Of a stretch of DNA of 64,000 bases, positions 35,598 through 44,139 are shown piece after piece (the stretch's first letter is position 1; each line of letters starts with the position of its first letter). Source of the DNA: Massilia psychrophila (GTDB taxonomy: Bacteria; Pseudomonadota; Gammaproteobacteria; Burkholderiales; Burkholderiaceae_D). The position numbers and the translations under genes were made by a program. The DNA lies in assembly GCF_002760665.1 (NCBI RefSeq), contig NZ_PDOB01000012.1, positions 1 to 64,000 of the forward strand, in the 5' to 3' direction. The notes beneath the pieces were generated by a model. That model had not been told where the DNA came from, made no database searches, and was given only the letters and a program-made list of their open reading frames with translations.

Positions 35598-35678
35598 ATG
35601 AGGAATGTAAATTCTCTCTATGCCGCATCCGTGGTGCAGCCGGTAGTCCGGTTCAAAGATATTTTGCCAACTGGTTGA
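35598..35678 (+). CDS. Short ORF (26 aa) with strong ribosome-binding site after PAAR
   Basis: ATG at 35598 has AAGGAG about 7 bases upstream. The frame runs 26 codons (MRNVNSLYAASVVQPVVRFK onward) to TGA at 35676-35678. The peptide has no recognisable family. It may be the truncated start of a former effector or immunity gene, or a leader peptide. A well-placed Shine-Dalgarno beyond the hairpin is the only positive evidence for expression. The DNA after it is A/T-rich up to the sppA stop. Confidence 0.3.
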   Translation: MRNVNSLYAASVVQPVVRFKDILPTG

Positions 35679-35761
35679 ACTTTTATGTAGACCCCTTTTT
35701 GTGAACTACAGCTTTAATATAGATCAATAAATCGAACTTGCAAGGGATAATTTTTTAAGGT

Positions 35762-36760
35762 TCAACGCACCGCCGGTGTCGCTCCGCGGTAGAGCGACTT
35801 CACGGCGCCCGCGCCGACCGAAGCGCCGAATTTTTTCAGCACCCGCTCCGGCAATCCTTCGTGCGCGGTGTAGTCGACGATATCTTCGACCTTGACCACT
35901 TCGCGGGCCACGCTGTCGACGCTGCCGAAACCGTCGGCCAGGCCCATCTCGACCGCCTTGGCGCCGCTCCAGAACAGGCCCGAAAACATGTCCGGCGTTT
36001 CCTTCAGGCGCTTGCCGCGCCCTGCCCTCACCACGCTGATAAATTGCTGGTGGATTTCGTTGAGCATCACTTGCGCGTGCGCCTTGTGCTTTTCTGCCTG
36101 CGGAGTGAAGGGATCGAGGAAACCTTTGTTTTCGCCGGCCGTCAGCAGGCGCCGCTCGACGCCGAGCTTGTCCATCGTGCCGGTGAAGCCGAAACCGTCC
36201 ATCAGCACGCCGATCGAGCCGACGATGCTTGCCTTGTTGACAAAAATCTTGTCTGCCGCGGCGGCGATGTAATAGCCGCCCGAGGCGCAGATTTCGTCGA
36301 CGACGACGTACACCGGCTTGGCGGGGTAGCCTTTTCGCAGGCGCAGGATCTCGTCGACGATCATGCCGGCTTGCACCGGACTGCCGCCAGGGCTGTTAAT
36401 CCGCAACACGACGGCGACCGAACCGATATCGCTGAACGCCTTGTTGAGCGATGGAATGACGGAGTCGGCCGAGCCGCCGCCTTCGACTTCGATGTTGCCG
36501 TCGATCTCGATCAGTGCCGTGTGCCGGCCCAGCGCTTCGATGTCCGAACCGGTGCTGAAGTCGAAATACGCCCACAGCGAGAAGGCGAGAGTGCCAAGAA
36601 TCAACAGTTTGAAGAAAATGCTCCAGCGGCGCGCCAATCGCTGCTCCTTGACGGTTGCAAATAGCAATTTTTCCAGCGTTTCGCGCTCCCAGTTGGCGTT
36701 GATGGGCGAAGTTGCCAAGGGGGCGCCGGGCGCCGGGGTGCTGCTCGTATTGTCGCTCAT
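35762..36760 (-). CDS. sppA: SppA-like S49 signal-peptide peptidase
   Basis: The 332-residue inner-membrane serine protease has one N-terminal transmembrane helix (FFKLLILGTLAFSLWAYF, about 50-67) and a periplasmic S49 domain. RINSPGGSPVQAG is followed by the nucleophile in EICASGGYYIA, SIVGSIGVLMDGFG, and the probable general-base lysine in TAGENKGFLDPF, the short-form Ser/Lys arrangement. It degrades cleaved signal peptides and membrane fragments. ATG at 36760 is chosen because it overlaps the stop of the Rieske gene (ATGA, 36757-36760); a longer upstream frame has no homology. It is the last gene of the coupled rluC-HAD-Rieske-sppA set. Confidence 0.9.
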   Translation of the reverse strand: MSDNTSSTPAPGAPLATSPINANWERETLEKLLFATVKEQRLARRWSIFFKLLILGTLAFSLWAYFDFSTGSDIEALGRHTALIEIDGNIEVEGGGSADSVIPSLNKAFSDIGSVAVVLRINSPGGSPVQAGMIVDEILRLRKGYPAKPVYVVVDEICASGGYYIAAAADKIFVNKASIVGSIGVLMDGFGFTGTMDKLGVERRLLTAGENKGFLDPFTPQAEKHKAHAQVMLNEIHQQFISVVRAGRGKRLKETPDMFSGLFWSGAKAVEMGLADGFGSVDSVAREVVKVEDIVDYTAHEGLPERVLKKFGASVGAGAVKSLYRGATPAVR

Positions 36761-37182
36761 AGATCGTCGGGGTGAAGTTTGATGGAAATATGTGTCGGTG
36801 ATTGCGCTTGCGGTGCGCGGATGAATTTGTCGCTCTGCCAGTAAATCTTGTCGTTTTCTTCGCGCACGCCGATCGGGCGCAGCCGGCCGCCCTTGCACGG
36901 CCCGCCGGCGCACTGGCCGGTTTCCGGCACGTAGACCGCGCCGTGCGTCGCGCACATCAGATACAGCCCGCTGGACTCGAAGAACTCGCCTTCGGCCCAG
37001 TCGAGCTCGATCGGTACGTGGGCGCAGCGGTTCAGGTAGCCGTACACCTTGCCGTTGAAGCGCACCACGAAGCCGGTGGCGGCGTCGCCGAACGCGGTGA
37101 CGGCAAAGCGCCGGCCGCGCCCGCCATCAAGCAGAGCGTCGGCGTCGCAAATGAACAGCTCGGCGACGGCCTGCTCATCCAT
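36757..37182 (-). CDS. Rieske 2Fe-2S ferredoxin-like protein
   Basis: The 141-residue single Rieske domain ligates a [2Fe-2S] cluster by C53 and H55 (RCAHVPIELDW) and C77 and H80 (LMCATHGAVY), followed by TGQCAGGPCKGGRLRPI. Such small proteins act as electron carriers or redox sensors; the partner is not known. Its ATG at 37182 shares bases with the stop of the HAD gene (TAATG), and its own stop overlaps the sppA start, so all three are translationally linked. This gene order occurs widely in Burkholderiales as I recall, but why these proteins are grouped is unclear. Confidence 0.9.
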   Translation of the reverse strand: MDEQAVAELFICDADALLDGGRGRRFAVTAFGDAATGFVVRFNGKVYGYLNRCAHVPIELDWAEGEFFESSGLYLMCATHGAVYVPETGQCAGGPCKGGRLRPIGVREENDKIYWQSDKFIRAPQAQSPTHISIKLHPDDL

Positions 37183-37841
37183 TACGCATGCTCGCTGAGC
37201 CATTCGTGCAGCTGCGTGACGTTTTGCGCCGAATACATTGGTTGACATGAATGCAGTTGGTCGATCGGATGGGCGCCGTATTCGACCGCGACAGCGGAAG
37301 CGCCGGCATTATTGGCCATCAGCAGGTCATGAGTGGTGTCGCCGATCATCACGGTGCGTTTTAAATCCTGGCCCAGTTCGCGGGTCAGTTCCTGCAGCAT
37401 TGCCGGATGCGGCTTGGAAAATGTCTCGTCGGCGCAACGGGTGGCGTCGAACAGCGACAGCAGCCCGACCGCGTTCAGTGCCCGGTTCAGGCCGACACGG
37501 CTCTTGCCGGTCGCAACCGCAAGAAAATAACCATCCTGCGACAGCTCGGCCAGCATGTCGCGTACGCCGTCGAACAACACCAGTTCGGGGTCTTTCGTCA
37601 GGTAATGGAAGCGATAACGCTCCACCATCTTCGGATACAGCGCAGGGTCGATGTTGGGCATCGCCATTTGCATCGCTTCGTGTAACCCAAGACCGATGAC
37701 GTGCGAAGCGTCTTCATCGCGGGGGACCGGCAGGCCCAGGTCTCTGGCTGCCGCCTGGATACTTTTGACGATGGTGGAGGTACTGTCCATCAAGGTGCCG
37801 TCCCAATCGAATACGATCAAGTCAAATTGTTTTCTTGCCAT
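37182..37841 (-). CDS. HAD-IA family hydrolase (phosphoglycolate phosphatase-like)
   Basis: The 219-residue protein has the nucleophile motif FDWDGTLMDS near the N-terminus. A helical cap follows (VIGLGLHEAMQMAMP, YRFHYLTKDPELVLFDGVRDML), then motif II LAVATGKSRVGLNRAL, KPHPAM with the motif III lysine, and MIGDTTHDLLMANNAGA as motif IV. It is Gph-like by length and cap, but the substrate is not certain. ATG 37841 (MARKQFDL) gives the normal family start; a longer frame begins 12 codons upstream. It lies 56 bp after rluC and overlaps the Rieske gene. Confidence 0.9.
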   Translation of the reverse strand: MARKQFDLIVFDWDGTLMDSTSTIVKSIQAAARDLGLPVPRDEDASHVIGLGLHEAMQMAMPNIDPALYPKMVERYRFHYLTKDPELVLFDGVRDMLAELSQDGYFLAVATGKSRVGLNRALNAVGLLSLFDATRCADETFSKPHPAMLQELTRELGQDLKRTVMIGDTTHDLLMANNAGASAVAVEYGAHPIDQLHSCQPMYSAQNVTQLHEWLSEHA

Positions 37842-37897
37842 TATTCCCGACTGCTTGTGGCAGCCGGCTCCTTCCATTGGTTATCGGGTGTTCGCAC

Positions 37898-38941
37898 TTA
37901 ACGCGAAGTAATATTTAGCGGTTTTCCCAAGCTTACCAAGAAACGATCGCATTCCGGCGGTAACGGTGCATTAATCGTTTGCTGCTTGCCGGTTTCAGGA
38001 TGGGTGAAGGTGATCTGATGGGCGTGCAAGAACATCCGCTTGAGCGCGCCGCGGGTCGGGTCGGCCTTGAGCAGCACCCGGTTCAGCGCGAAATCGCCGT
38101 ATTTGTCGTCGCCCAGGATGGGATAGCCGGAAGACGCCAGGTGAACCCGGATCTGGTGGGTGCGCCCCGTCTTCAGCTCCGCTTCCAGCAGTGTGAACTG
38201 TTGCCACTTTCGCAGCATGGTAAATGCCGTGTGCGATTCCATGCCGCCGGCCTGCACGCAGACCCGCCGTTCGCCCTCCGCGGTAGTGAACTTGTGCAGC
38301 GGCAGCTTGATGTGCTGGCGCGCGTTCTTCCAGTCGCCGCCGACCACGGTCAAATAGCGCTTGTCGGTGACGCCATCGCGCATCTGTTCGTGCAGGTTGG
38401 TCAAGGCCGAGCGTTTTTTTGCCAGCATCAGTACGCCCGACGTGTCGCGGTCGAGCCGGTGCACCAGTTCGAGAAACTTGGCGTCTGGTCTCGACGCACG
38501 CAACTGCTCGATGACGCCGAACGACACGCCGGAGCCGCCGTGCACGGCGGTGCCGGCCGGCTTGTCGATGACGAGCAGGTGGGCATCCTCGAACAGGATG
38601 GTAAATTCGGCGCCCGGCACAATGGCGGTCGACTTTTCGGCCACCCGCACCGGCGGAATGCGCACCACGTCGCCATTGGCGAGGCGGTATAACTGGTCGA
38701 TCCGGCCTTTGTTGACACGTACTTCGCCGGAACGCAAAATCCGGTAAATGTGACTCTTCGGTACGCCCTTGCAGACCCGCAGCAGGTAGTTATCGATGCG
38801 TTGACCGGCCTCTTCTTCGGTGATCGTGACAAACTGTGCCTGCAGTGGGGGGGTATTGTCGTGCTGTGATGAAGGGGGAACAACATCGGTTTGCATCTTC
38901 ATTTGCTCTGTCTTCCCAGAAATTCTCTCTAAGTCCTTCAT
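37898..38941 (-). CDS. rluC: 23S rRNA pseudouridine(955/2504/2580) synthase
   Basis: The 347-residue protein has an S4 domain (EEAGQRIDNYLLRVCKGVPKSHIYRILRSGEVRVNKGRI) after a ~35-residue variable N-terminus. The RluA-type catalytic domain contains LVHRLDRDTSGVLMLAKK with the catalytic aspartate and GRTHQIRVHLASSGYPILGDDKYGD. It modifies three uridines of 23S rRNA. The N-terminus is uncertain: ATG 38941, 38902 or 38896 are all in frame. AT-rich promoter-like DNA (TATATT on the minus strand) lies so close to 38941 that an inner start is plausible. It is divergent from rne, a common arrangement. Confidence 0.92.
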   Translation of the reverse strand: MKDLERISGKTEQMKMQTDVVPPSSQHDNTPPLQAQFVTITEEEAGQRIDNYLLRVCKGVPKSHIYRILRSGEVRVNKGRIDQLYRLANGDVVRIPPVRVAEKSTAIVPGAEFTILFEDAHLLVIDKPAGTAVHGGSGVSFGVIEQLRASRPDAKFLELVHRLDRDTSGVLMLAKKRSALTNLHEQMRDGVTDKRYLTVVGGDWKNARQHIKLPLHKFTTAEGERRVCVQAGGMESHTAFTMLRKWQQFTLLEAELKTGRTHQIRVHLASSGYPILGDDKYGDFALNRVLLKADPTRGALKRMFLHAHQITFTHPETGKQQTINAPLPPECDRFLVSLGKPLNITSR

Positions 38942-39582
38942 TTTGAATATATAATCGACAGGCGGCGGTTAAACCTCTGCTGGTGTAAGAATTAAAACGA
39001 TATTTTACACAGGGGCGTCTCCATCGGCCTCGCCAAATTGCAAATTCGATGGAAAAACGTGTACGCACATCCCTGCGCGAATCAAGGTTGCACCGTTGTT
39101 GTAATCGGATCACGCGCATGGCTGCCGGATTGGATTGTTTGGAATTGTAAGGATAAGTGCCGGCGAGCTGTCCCCCGTGGCCAGCTCGCCGGTCGATGGC
39201 GTCGATAACGCTTGTCGTTTTCGCCCGACCCGATGTAAGCCTCATCCCAAAGGCTTGAGAATAACGGTGGATCATTCGCCAGAGCTTCGACGTCTTGGTA
39301 TGTTGGCCGGCTACGGTTTGGCTCGTTGATTTGCTCACCGCCTGGCTGTTCCTGTGCGCCGGCTCGACCGGCCTGCATGAGGAAAGTTGCAGCCGATGCG
39401 TGGACTCGGCATGTCGATCGACCCCACCGCGCCCTGTTGCGGCCGCAACGCAGTGTCGTTGTTGCGCCGTACGTAAAGGCATACCCACCCTCCAACTCTC
39501 CGCTCCCGCGTACATCCCGTGCACATTATGCCGCCCTGACAAGGCGGCCTGGAACGGCCCACCGGCCGCGGAGTTTATAAAA
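38942..39582 (+). promoter_or_regulatory. Long leader/promoter region of rne
   Basis: The 641 bases between rluC and rne contain no supported gene. An A/T-rich start (38941-39010) includes TATAAT at 38950-38955 and a loose inverted repeat GTGTAA/TTACAC. A perfect 11-bp hairpin (CCGGCGAGCTG/CAGCTCGCCGG) lies at 39160-39192, and more G/C-rich potential structure precedes the start codon. RNase E genes in proteobacteria have long 5' untranslated regions through which the enzyme limits its own mRNA, and this region fits that role. Confidence 0.6.
39160..39192 (+). other. Hairpin in the rne leader
   Basis: CCGGCGAGCTG (39160-39170) pairs perfectly with CAGCTCGCCGG (39182-39192) across an 11-base pyrimidine-rich loop. 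It lies about 390 bases before the rne start codon. Confidence 0.6.
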
Positions 39583-42500
39583 ATGAAACGTATGTTGTTT
39601 AACGCTACGCAGCAAGAAGAGCTGCGCGTAGCAATTGTCGACGGTCAGAAACTGATCGATATCGATATCGAAACCGCCGGGCGCGAACAGCGCAAATCGA
39701 ATATCTACAAGGGCGTCATTACCCGCATCGAGCCTTCGCTCGAGGCTTGCTTCGTCAGCTATGGCGAAGACCGCCACGGCTTCCTGCCATTTAAAGAAGT
39801 CGCCCGCACCTACTTCCGCGAAGGCGTCGACGTGCGTACCGCGTCGGTCAAGGAAGCGCTGCGCGAAGGCCAGGAAATCATGGTCCAGGTCGAAAAAGAA
39901 GAGCGCGGCAACAAGGGCGCGGCGCTGACCTCATTCGTGTCGCTGGCCGGCCGTTATCTGGTGCTGATGCCGAACAACCCGCGCGGCGGCGGCGTATCGC
40001 GCCGGGTCGAAGGCGAAGAGCGCCAGGAACTGCGCGAAACAATGGACAAGCTGGACCTGCCGCAAGGCATGTCGGTGATTGCCCGCACCGCCGGCATCGG
40101 CCGCAATGTCGAAGAACTGCAGTGGGACCTGAACTACCTGATGCAATTGTGGCGCGCGATCGAAGGCGCCGGCAAGCAGGGCAACGGCGCTTTCCTGATC
40201 TACCAGGAATCGTCGCTCGTCATCCGCGCCATCCGCGATTACTTCCAGCCGGACATCGGCGAAATCCTGATCGACACCGACGACATCTACGAGCAGGCCC
40301 ATCAGTTCATGAGCCACGTGATGCCCGACATGGTGCACCGTGTAAAACGCTACAGCGACGATGTGCCGCTGTTTTCGCGTTTTCAGATTGAACACCAGAT
40401 CGAGACCGCGTACTCGCGCACGGTGCCGTTGCCGTCCGGCGGCGCCATCGTCATCGACCATACCGAAGCGCTGGTATCGGTCGACGTCAACTCGGCCCGC
40501 GCCACCCGCGGCTCGGACATCGAAACCACCGCCTTCAATACCAACTGCGAAGCGGCCGAAGAAGTGGCCCGCCAGCTGCGCCTGCGCGACCTGGGCGGCC
40601 TGATCGTCATCGACTTCATCGACATGGAAGTGGCGAAGAACCAGCGTGAGGTGGAAACCCGCCTGAAAGATGCGCTGCACCACGACCGTGCCCGCGTCCA
40701 GATGGGCAAAATTTCTCGCTTCGGCCTGATGGAACTGTCGCGCCAGCGCCTGCGTCCGTCGCTGTCGGAAGGCTCCCACGTGACCTGCCCGCGCTGCTCC
40801 GGCACCGGCCACATCCGCGACACCGAATCGTCCGCCTTGCAAGTCCTGCGCATCATCCAGGAAGAGGCAATGAAGGAAAATTCGGCCACCATCCACGTGC
40901 AGGTGCCAGTTGATGTCGCCGCTTTCCTGCTCAACGAAAAGCGCGGCGAAGTGCTCAAAATCGAGAACCGCCACCGCATCGGCGTGATCCTCATTCCGAA
41001 CAAGCACCTCGACACCCCGCACTACAAGCTCGAGCGCATCAAGCACGACGATCCGCGCCTCGAAGACAGCCAGGCCAGCTACACCCTGGCCGAGCAGGCC
41101 GATACCGACATGGCCTACAGCAAGCGCCAGAAGGAAGAAGCCAAGCCGCGCCAGGAAGCCGTCGTCAAGACCATTACCCCGGCCCAGCCGGCGCCGCTGG
41201 TCGACCGTACCGAGCCGGTCAAGCCGGTCCTCGCTGCTCCGGTGGCCACTCCCGTGGCTGAGGTAAGCTTTTTCGACAAGGTCATCAACTTCTTCATGGG
41301 CAAGAAGGAAACACCAGTGGCTGCCGCGCCCGCCCCGGTGGCGGCAACGCCGGCCAAGCCGGCAGCGTCCGACCGTGGTGGCGACCGCAACGGCCGCGGC
41401 CCGCGTGGACGCAGCCGTAACGGCAAGCCAGGCGGACGCGAAGAACGCGAGCCAGGCGCCAAGCCGGCCGCAGGCGCTGTCGCAGTCGACGACAGCGTGA
41501 AAGCGGCCGACCTCGAGACCCGCAACGCCCGTCCGCCACGTCCGCCACGCCCACCGCGCGAGCCGCGCGAAGTGCGTGACCCGGCCGAGGCGATCGCGCC
41601 AGCCACGCCAGCCACGCCTCGCGCTCCGCGTGAAGATCGCGGCGAGCGTCCCGAGCGTGCCGAACGCACCCCGCGTCCGCCACGCGAGCGTGCCGACTAC
41701 CGCGCCGTTGTTGCGGAAGTAAAATCGGAAGCGAGCCTGGACGAGGTCGTAATCCTCGACACCGTCATCACGCCGGCGCTCGAGCCGCTCACCCAGGCCA
41801 GCGACATGCAAGACGACGACGACGCGGCGGTCAAGACCATCACGACGATCGGCCCGAACGGCGAAGAGATCGAAGTCGAAGCCGGTGGCGATGAGCCACG
41901 CCGTCGCCGTCGCCGGGGCGGACGCAACCGCAACCGCCGCGACCGCGAGCCAGGTGAAGGCGGCGAGAACGAAGCAGGCGAGAACGACGGCGAGGAATCG
42001 TCGCCAGCGCCAGTGTTCACGCCGGTAGCCGATGAAGAAATCGCCGCCGCGGCGACGCTACCGGTGGCTGAAGTTGCGGCGCCAGCGCCAGAGGCAATAG
42101 CCCCAGTAGTGGTGGTAGTAGCACCGGTGGCGGTGGTAGCACCGGTGGTGGTGGTGGTGGAAGCCCCCGCTGTCGTCTTTGAGCCTGTTGCGGCTGAAGC
42201 CGTTGCTGAAGCTGTTGTTGCTGAAACACCGCAGTTGACGCCGGTAGCAGTCGAAGCGTTGGTTGCAGTAGAGCCAGTTGTCGAAGCACCGGTTGCAGTA
42301 GAAGCACCGGTTGCAGTAGAGGCGCCGGTTGCGGTCGAGCCGGTTGCACAGGAGCGTGCAGTGGCTGTCCCTGTTGCGGTGCAAACCGCACCTGAGGAAG
42401 TTGCAGCGCCTGCAGCAGCAGCGGTCGAGCCGGCGCCAGTTGCAGCGCCTGAGCCGGCTGCGGTGCCGGCTGTCGCAGCGCCGGTCGTCGCAGCGCCGGT

Positions 42501-42708
42501 TGTTGCAGCGCCCGCCGCGGTTGCTGACTTGAAGGAGTTGCTCGGTTCCGCCGGTTTGACGCTGGCCGCCACCGATCCCGAGAAACTGCGTGCGGCGCAA
42601 GAACAGGCCGCCATGCAAGCGCCGCCGGTACGTGTACCGCGCGAACGCAAGCCGCTGCCGCCGCAAGCGGATGAGCCGCTGGTTCAGGTCGACACCACCC
42701 GTCAGTAA
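39583..42708 (+). CDS. rne: Ribonuclease E
   Basis: The 1041-residue endoribonuclease initiates mRNA decay and processes rRNA and tRNA at the inner membrane. The N-terminal catalytic half begins [18 protein letters not shown] and contains an S1 domain ([28 protein letters not shown]) and a 5'-sensor region. The metal-binding aspartates lie in [11 protein letters not shown] and IVIDFIDM, and the zinc-link CPRCSGTGH. The C-terminal half (from about 530) is disordered: an Arg-rich RNA-binding part ([18 protein letters not shown]), then a long Ala/Val/Pro repeat with VEAPVA units, and a conserved-looking end ([27 protein letters not shown]). ATG 39583 is used because family homology starts there; the frame is open further upstream but without homology. 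Confidence 0.95.
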   Translation: MKRMLFNATQQEELRVAIVDGQKLIDIDIETAGREQRKSNIYKGVITRIEPSLEACFVSYGEDRHGFLPFKEVARTYFREGVDVRTASVKEALREGQEIMVQVEKEERGNKGAALTSFVSLAGRYLVLMPNNPRGGGVSRRVEGEERQELRETMDKLDLPQGMSVIARTAGIGRNVEELQWDLNYLMQLWRAIEGAGKQGNGAFLIYQESSLVIRAIRDYFQPDIGEILIDTDDIYEQAHQFMSHVMPDMVHRVKRYSDDVPLFSRFQIEHQIETAYSRTVPLPSGGAIVIDHTEALVSVDVNSARATRGSDIETTAFNTNCEAAEEVARQLRLRDLGGLIVIDFIDMEVAKNQREVETRLKDALHHDRARVQMGKISRFGLMELSRQRLRPSLSEGSHVTCPRCSGTGHIRDTESSALQVLRIIQEEAMKENSATIHVQVPVDVAAFLLNEKRGEVLKIENRHRIGVILIPNKHLDTPHYKLERIKHDDPRLEDSQASYTLAEQADTDMAYSKRQKEEAKPRQEAVVKTITPAQPAPLVDRTEPVKPVLAAPVATPVAEVSFFDKVINFFMGKKETPVAAAPAPVAATPAKPAASDRGGDRNGRGPRGRSRNGKPGGREEREPGAKPAAGAVAVDDSVKAADLETRNARPPRPPRPPREPREVRDPAEAIAPATPATPRAPREDRGERPERAERTPRPPRERADYRAVVAEVKSEASLDEVVILDTVITPALEPLTQASDMQDDDDAAVKTITTIGPNGEEIEVEAGGDEPRRRRRRGGRNRNRRDREPGEGGENEAGENDGEESSPAPVFTPVADEEIAAAATLPVAEVAAPAPEAIAPVVVVVAPVAVVAPVVVVVEAPAVVFEPVAAEAVAEAVVAETPQLTPVAVEALVAVEPVVEAPVAVEAPVAVEAPVAVEPVAQERAVAVPVAVQTAPEEVAAPAAAAVEPAPVAAPEPAAVPAVAAPVVAAPVVAAPAAVADLKELLGSAGLTLAATDPEKLRAAQEQAAMQAPPVRVPRERKPLPPQADEPLVQVDTTRQ

Positions 42709-42730
42709 GCGGCGATTGGCAGGTTGATTG

Positions 42731-42760
42731 AAAAAGGGAAGCCGCGTGCTTCCCTTTTTT
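42731..42760 (+). terminator. Intrinsic terminator of rne
   Basis: AAAAAGGGAAGC and GCTTCCCTTTTT form a perfect 12-bp stem with a 5-base loop, ending in a run of six T residues, 23 bases after the rne stop. Confidence 0.92.
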
Positions 42761-42788
42761 GTCTTTACTCAAATTTAAATGCCAGCGA

Positions 42789-42813
42789 GTCATCCTCGCG
42801 CAAGCGGGGATCC
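42789..42813. repeat. Dispersed REP-like repeat copy
   Basis: GTCATCCTCGCGCAAGCGGG plus GATCC repeats the core at 25026-25050 with two differences. It stands alone between the rne terminator and the next ORF. Confidence 0.7.
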
Positions 42814-42868
42814 ATACGCCGCCAGCGCCAGCCAATGAAACAAGCCACCCCTCAGTGCTAACGACCAG

Positions 42869-43018
42869 ATGACACCACCCCGCGACACCCGCTCCGCCCC
42901 CGCCACCTTGCGCGAAGCCTTCTGGTATTGGTTCAAGTTCGGCGTCAAGGTCGGCACCATTAAACTGATCGCCGCCTGTGCGCTTGTCGGCCTCGTGCTA
43001 TCGTATCGACATGGCTGA
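42869..43018 (+). CDS. Small membrane protein or truncated chromate-transporter-like start (49 aa)
   Basis: The ATG at 42869 opens a 49-codon frame to TGA at 43016-43018, overlapping the first codons of moaA. The peptide has a polar start and then [12 protein letters not shown], which resembles the conserved N-terminal LREAFxxWLKLGF of ChrA chromate transporters. One hydrophobic helix follows ([17 protein letters not shown]) and a short RHG end. The ChrA likeness stops after about 12 residues, so this is either a remnant of a chrA 5' end or an independent small membrane protein. No strong Shine-Dalgarno is visible. Confidence 0.35.
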   Translation: MTPPRDTRSAPATLREAFWYWFKFGVKVGTIKLIAACALVGLVLSYRHG

Positions 43019-44120
43019 AAAAATTATCATGCTCAGCAAAGAGCGCCGGCCGCAGATGGCCATTCCCGTCGTCCTCGAAGCGCCCACCGGCCGCGTCGAC
43101 GATGCCCTCGCGCGTCCGTTGCACGACCTGCGCATCTCGGTGACCGACCGCTGCAATTTCCGCTGCGTCTATTGCATGCCGAAGGAAGTGTTCGACAAAA
43201 ACTACGCCTACCTGCCGCACACCGACCTGCTGTCGTTCGAAGAAATTACCCGCATCGCCAACGTGTTTGTCGCCCATGGCGTCGAGAAGATCCGCCTTAC
43301 CGGCGGCGAGCCGCTGCTGCGCAAGAACCTCGAACGGCTGGTCGGCATGCTGGCCGACATCCGCACCCCGAGCGGGCGGGCGCTCGACCTCACGCTCACC
43401 ACCAACGGCTCGCTGCTGGCGAAAAAAGCCCGCGCGCTCAAGGATGCGGGCCTGAACCGCGTTACCGTCTCGCTCGATTCGCTCGACGACGCCACCTTCA
43501 AGCGCATGAACGATGTCGACTTCGCGGTCGCCGACGTCCTGCGCGGCATCGATTGCGCCCACGACGCCGGGCTTGGGCCGATCAAGATCAACATGGTCGT
43601 CAAGGCTGGCATGAATGACCAGGAAATCGTGCCGATGGCGCGCCATTTCAGGCACACCCCAACTATTTTGCGCTTCATCGAATACATGGACGTCGGCGCC
43701 TCCAACGGCTGGAACATGAGCGAAGTGATTCCGTCGGCCGAAGTGGTGCGCCGCATATCAGACGAGATGCCCCTGGTCCCGGTCGACGCCAACTACACCG
43801 GCGAAACCGCGGCGCGCTGGCGCTACCTCGATGGCGGCGGCGAAGTGGGCATGATCTCCAGCGTCACCCAGTCGTTCTGCAAGGACTGCACGCGCGTGCG
43901 CCTGTCGACCGAAGGCCAGCTTTACACCTGCCTGTTCGCCACCCGCGGCCACGACCTGCGCGCCCTGCTGCGCGAGGGGCGCAGCGATGCCGAAATCTCG
44001 AACGCCGTCGCCCACCTCTGGCGCAAGCGCGCCGACCGCTACTCCGACACCCGCACCATCAATACTTCCGGCATCGAACCGGCCCGCAAGCGGGTCGAAA
44101 TGTCGTATATCGGCGGATAA
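43011..44120 (+). CDS. moaA: GTP 3',8-cyclase MoaA
   Basis: The 369-residue radical-SAM enzyme performs the first step of molybdenum-cofactor synthesis (GTP to cyclic pyranopterin precursor, with MoaC). The N-terminal SAM cluster is C48-x3-C52-x2-C55 ([14 protein letters not shown]). [18 protein letters not shown] and [10 protein letters not shown] follow. The second [4Fe-4S] cluster region is [12 protein letters not shown] with LYTCLFA, and the protein ends in the required double glycine (SYIGG). The first candidate ATG (43011) has no clear Shine-Dalgarno. ATG at 43056 is an alternative, since the conserved part begins after it. The mobA-moeA fusion follows 19 bp downstream. Confidence 0.95.
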   Translation: MAEKIIMLSKERRPQMAIPVVLEAPTGRVDDALARPLHDLRISVTDRCNFRCVYCMPKEVFDKNYAYLPHTDLLSFEEITRIANVFVAHGVEKIRLTGGEPLLRKNLERLVGMLADIRTPSGRALDLTLTTNGSLLAKKARALKDAGLNRVTVSLDSLDDATFKRMNDVDFAVADVLRGIDCAHDAGLGPIKINMVVKAGMNDQEIVPMARHFRHTPTILRFIEYMDVGASNGWNMSEVIPSAEVVRRISDEMPLVPVDANYTGETAARWRYLDGGGEVGMISSVTQSFCKDCTRVRLSTEGQLYTCLFATRGHDLRALLREGRSDAEISNAVAHLWRKRADRYSDTRTINTSGIEPARKRVEMSYIGG

Positions 44121-44139
44121 CTCAGCAGGAAAGCCCAGC

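Noticed and set aside
39931-41811. 626-codon minus-strand frame
   Set aside because: Antisense to rne, produced by codon bias of the GC-rich coding strand.
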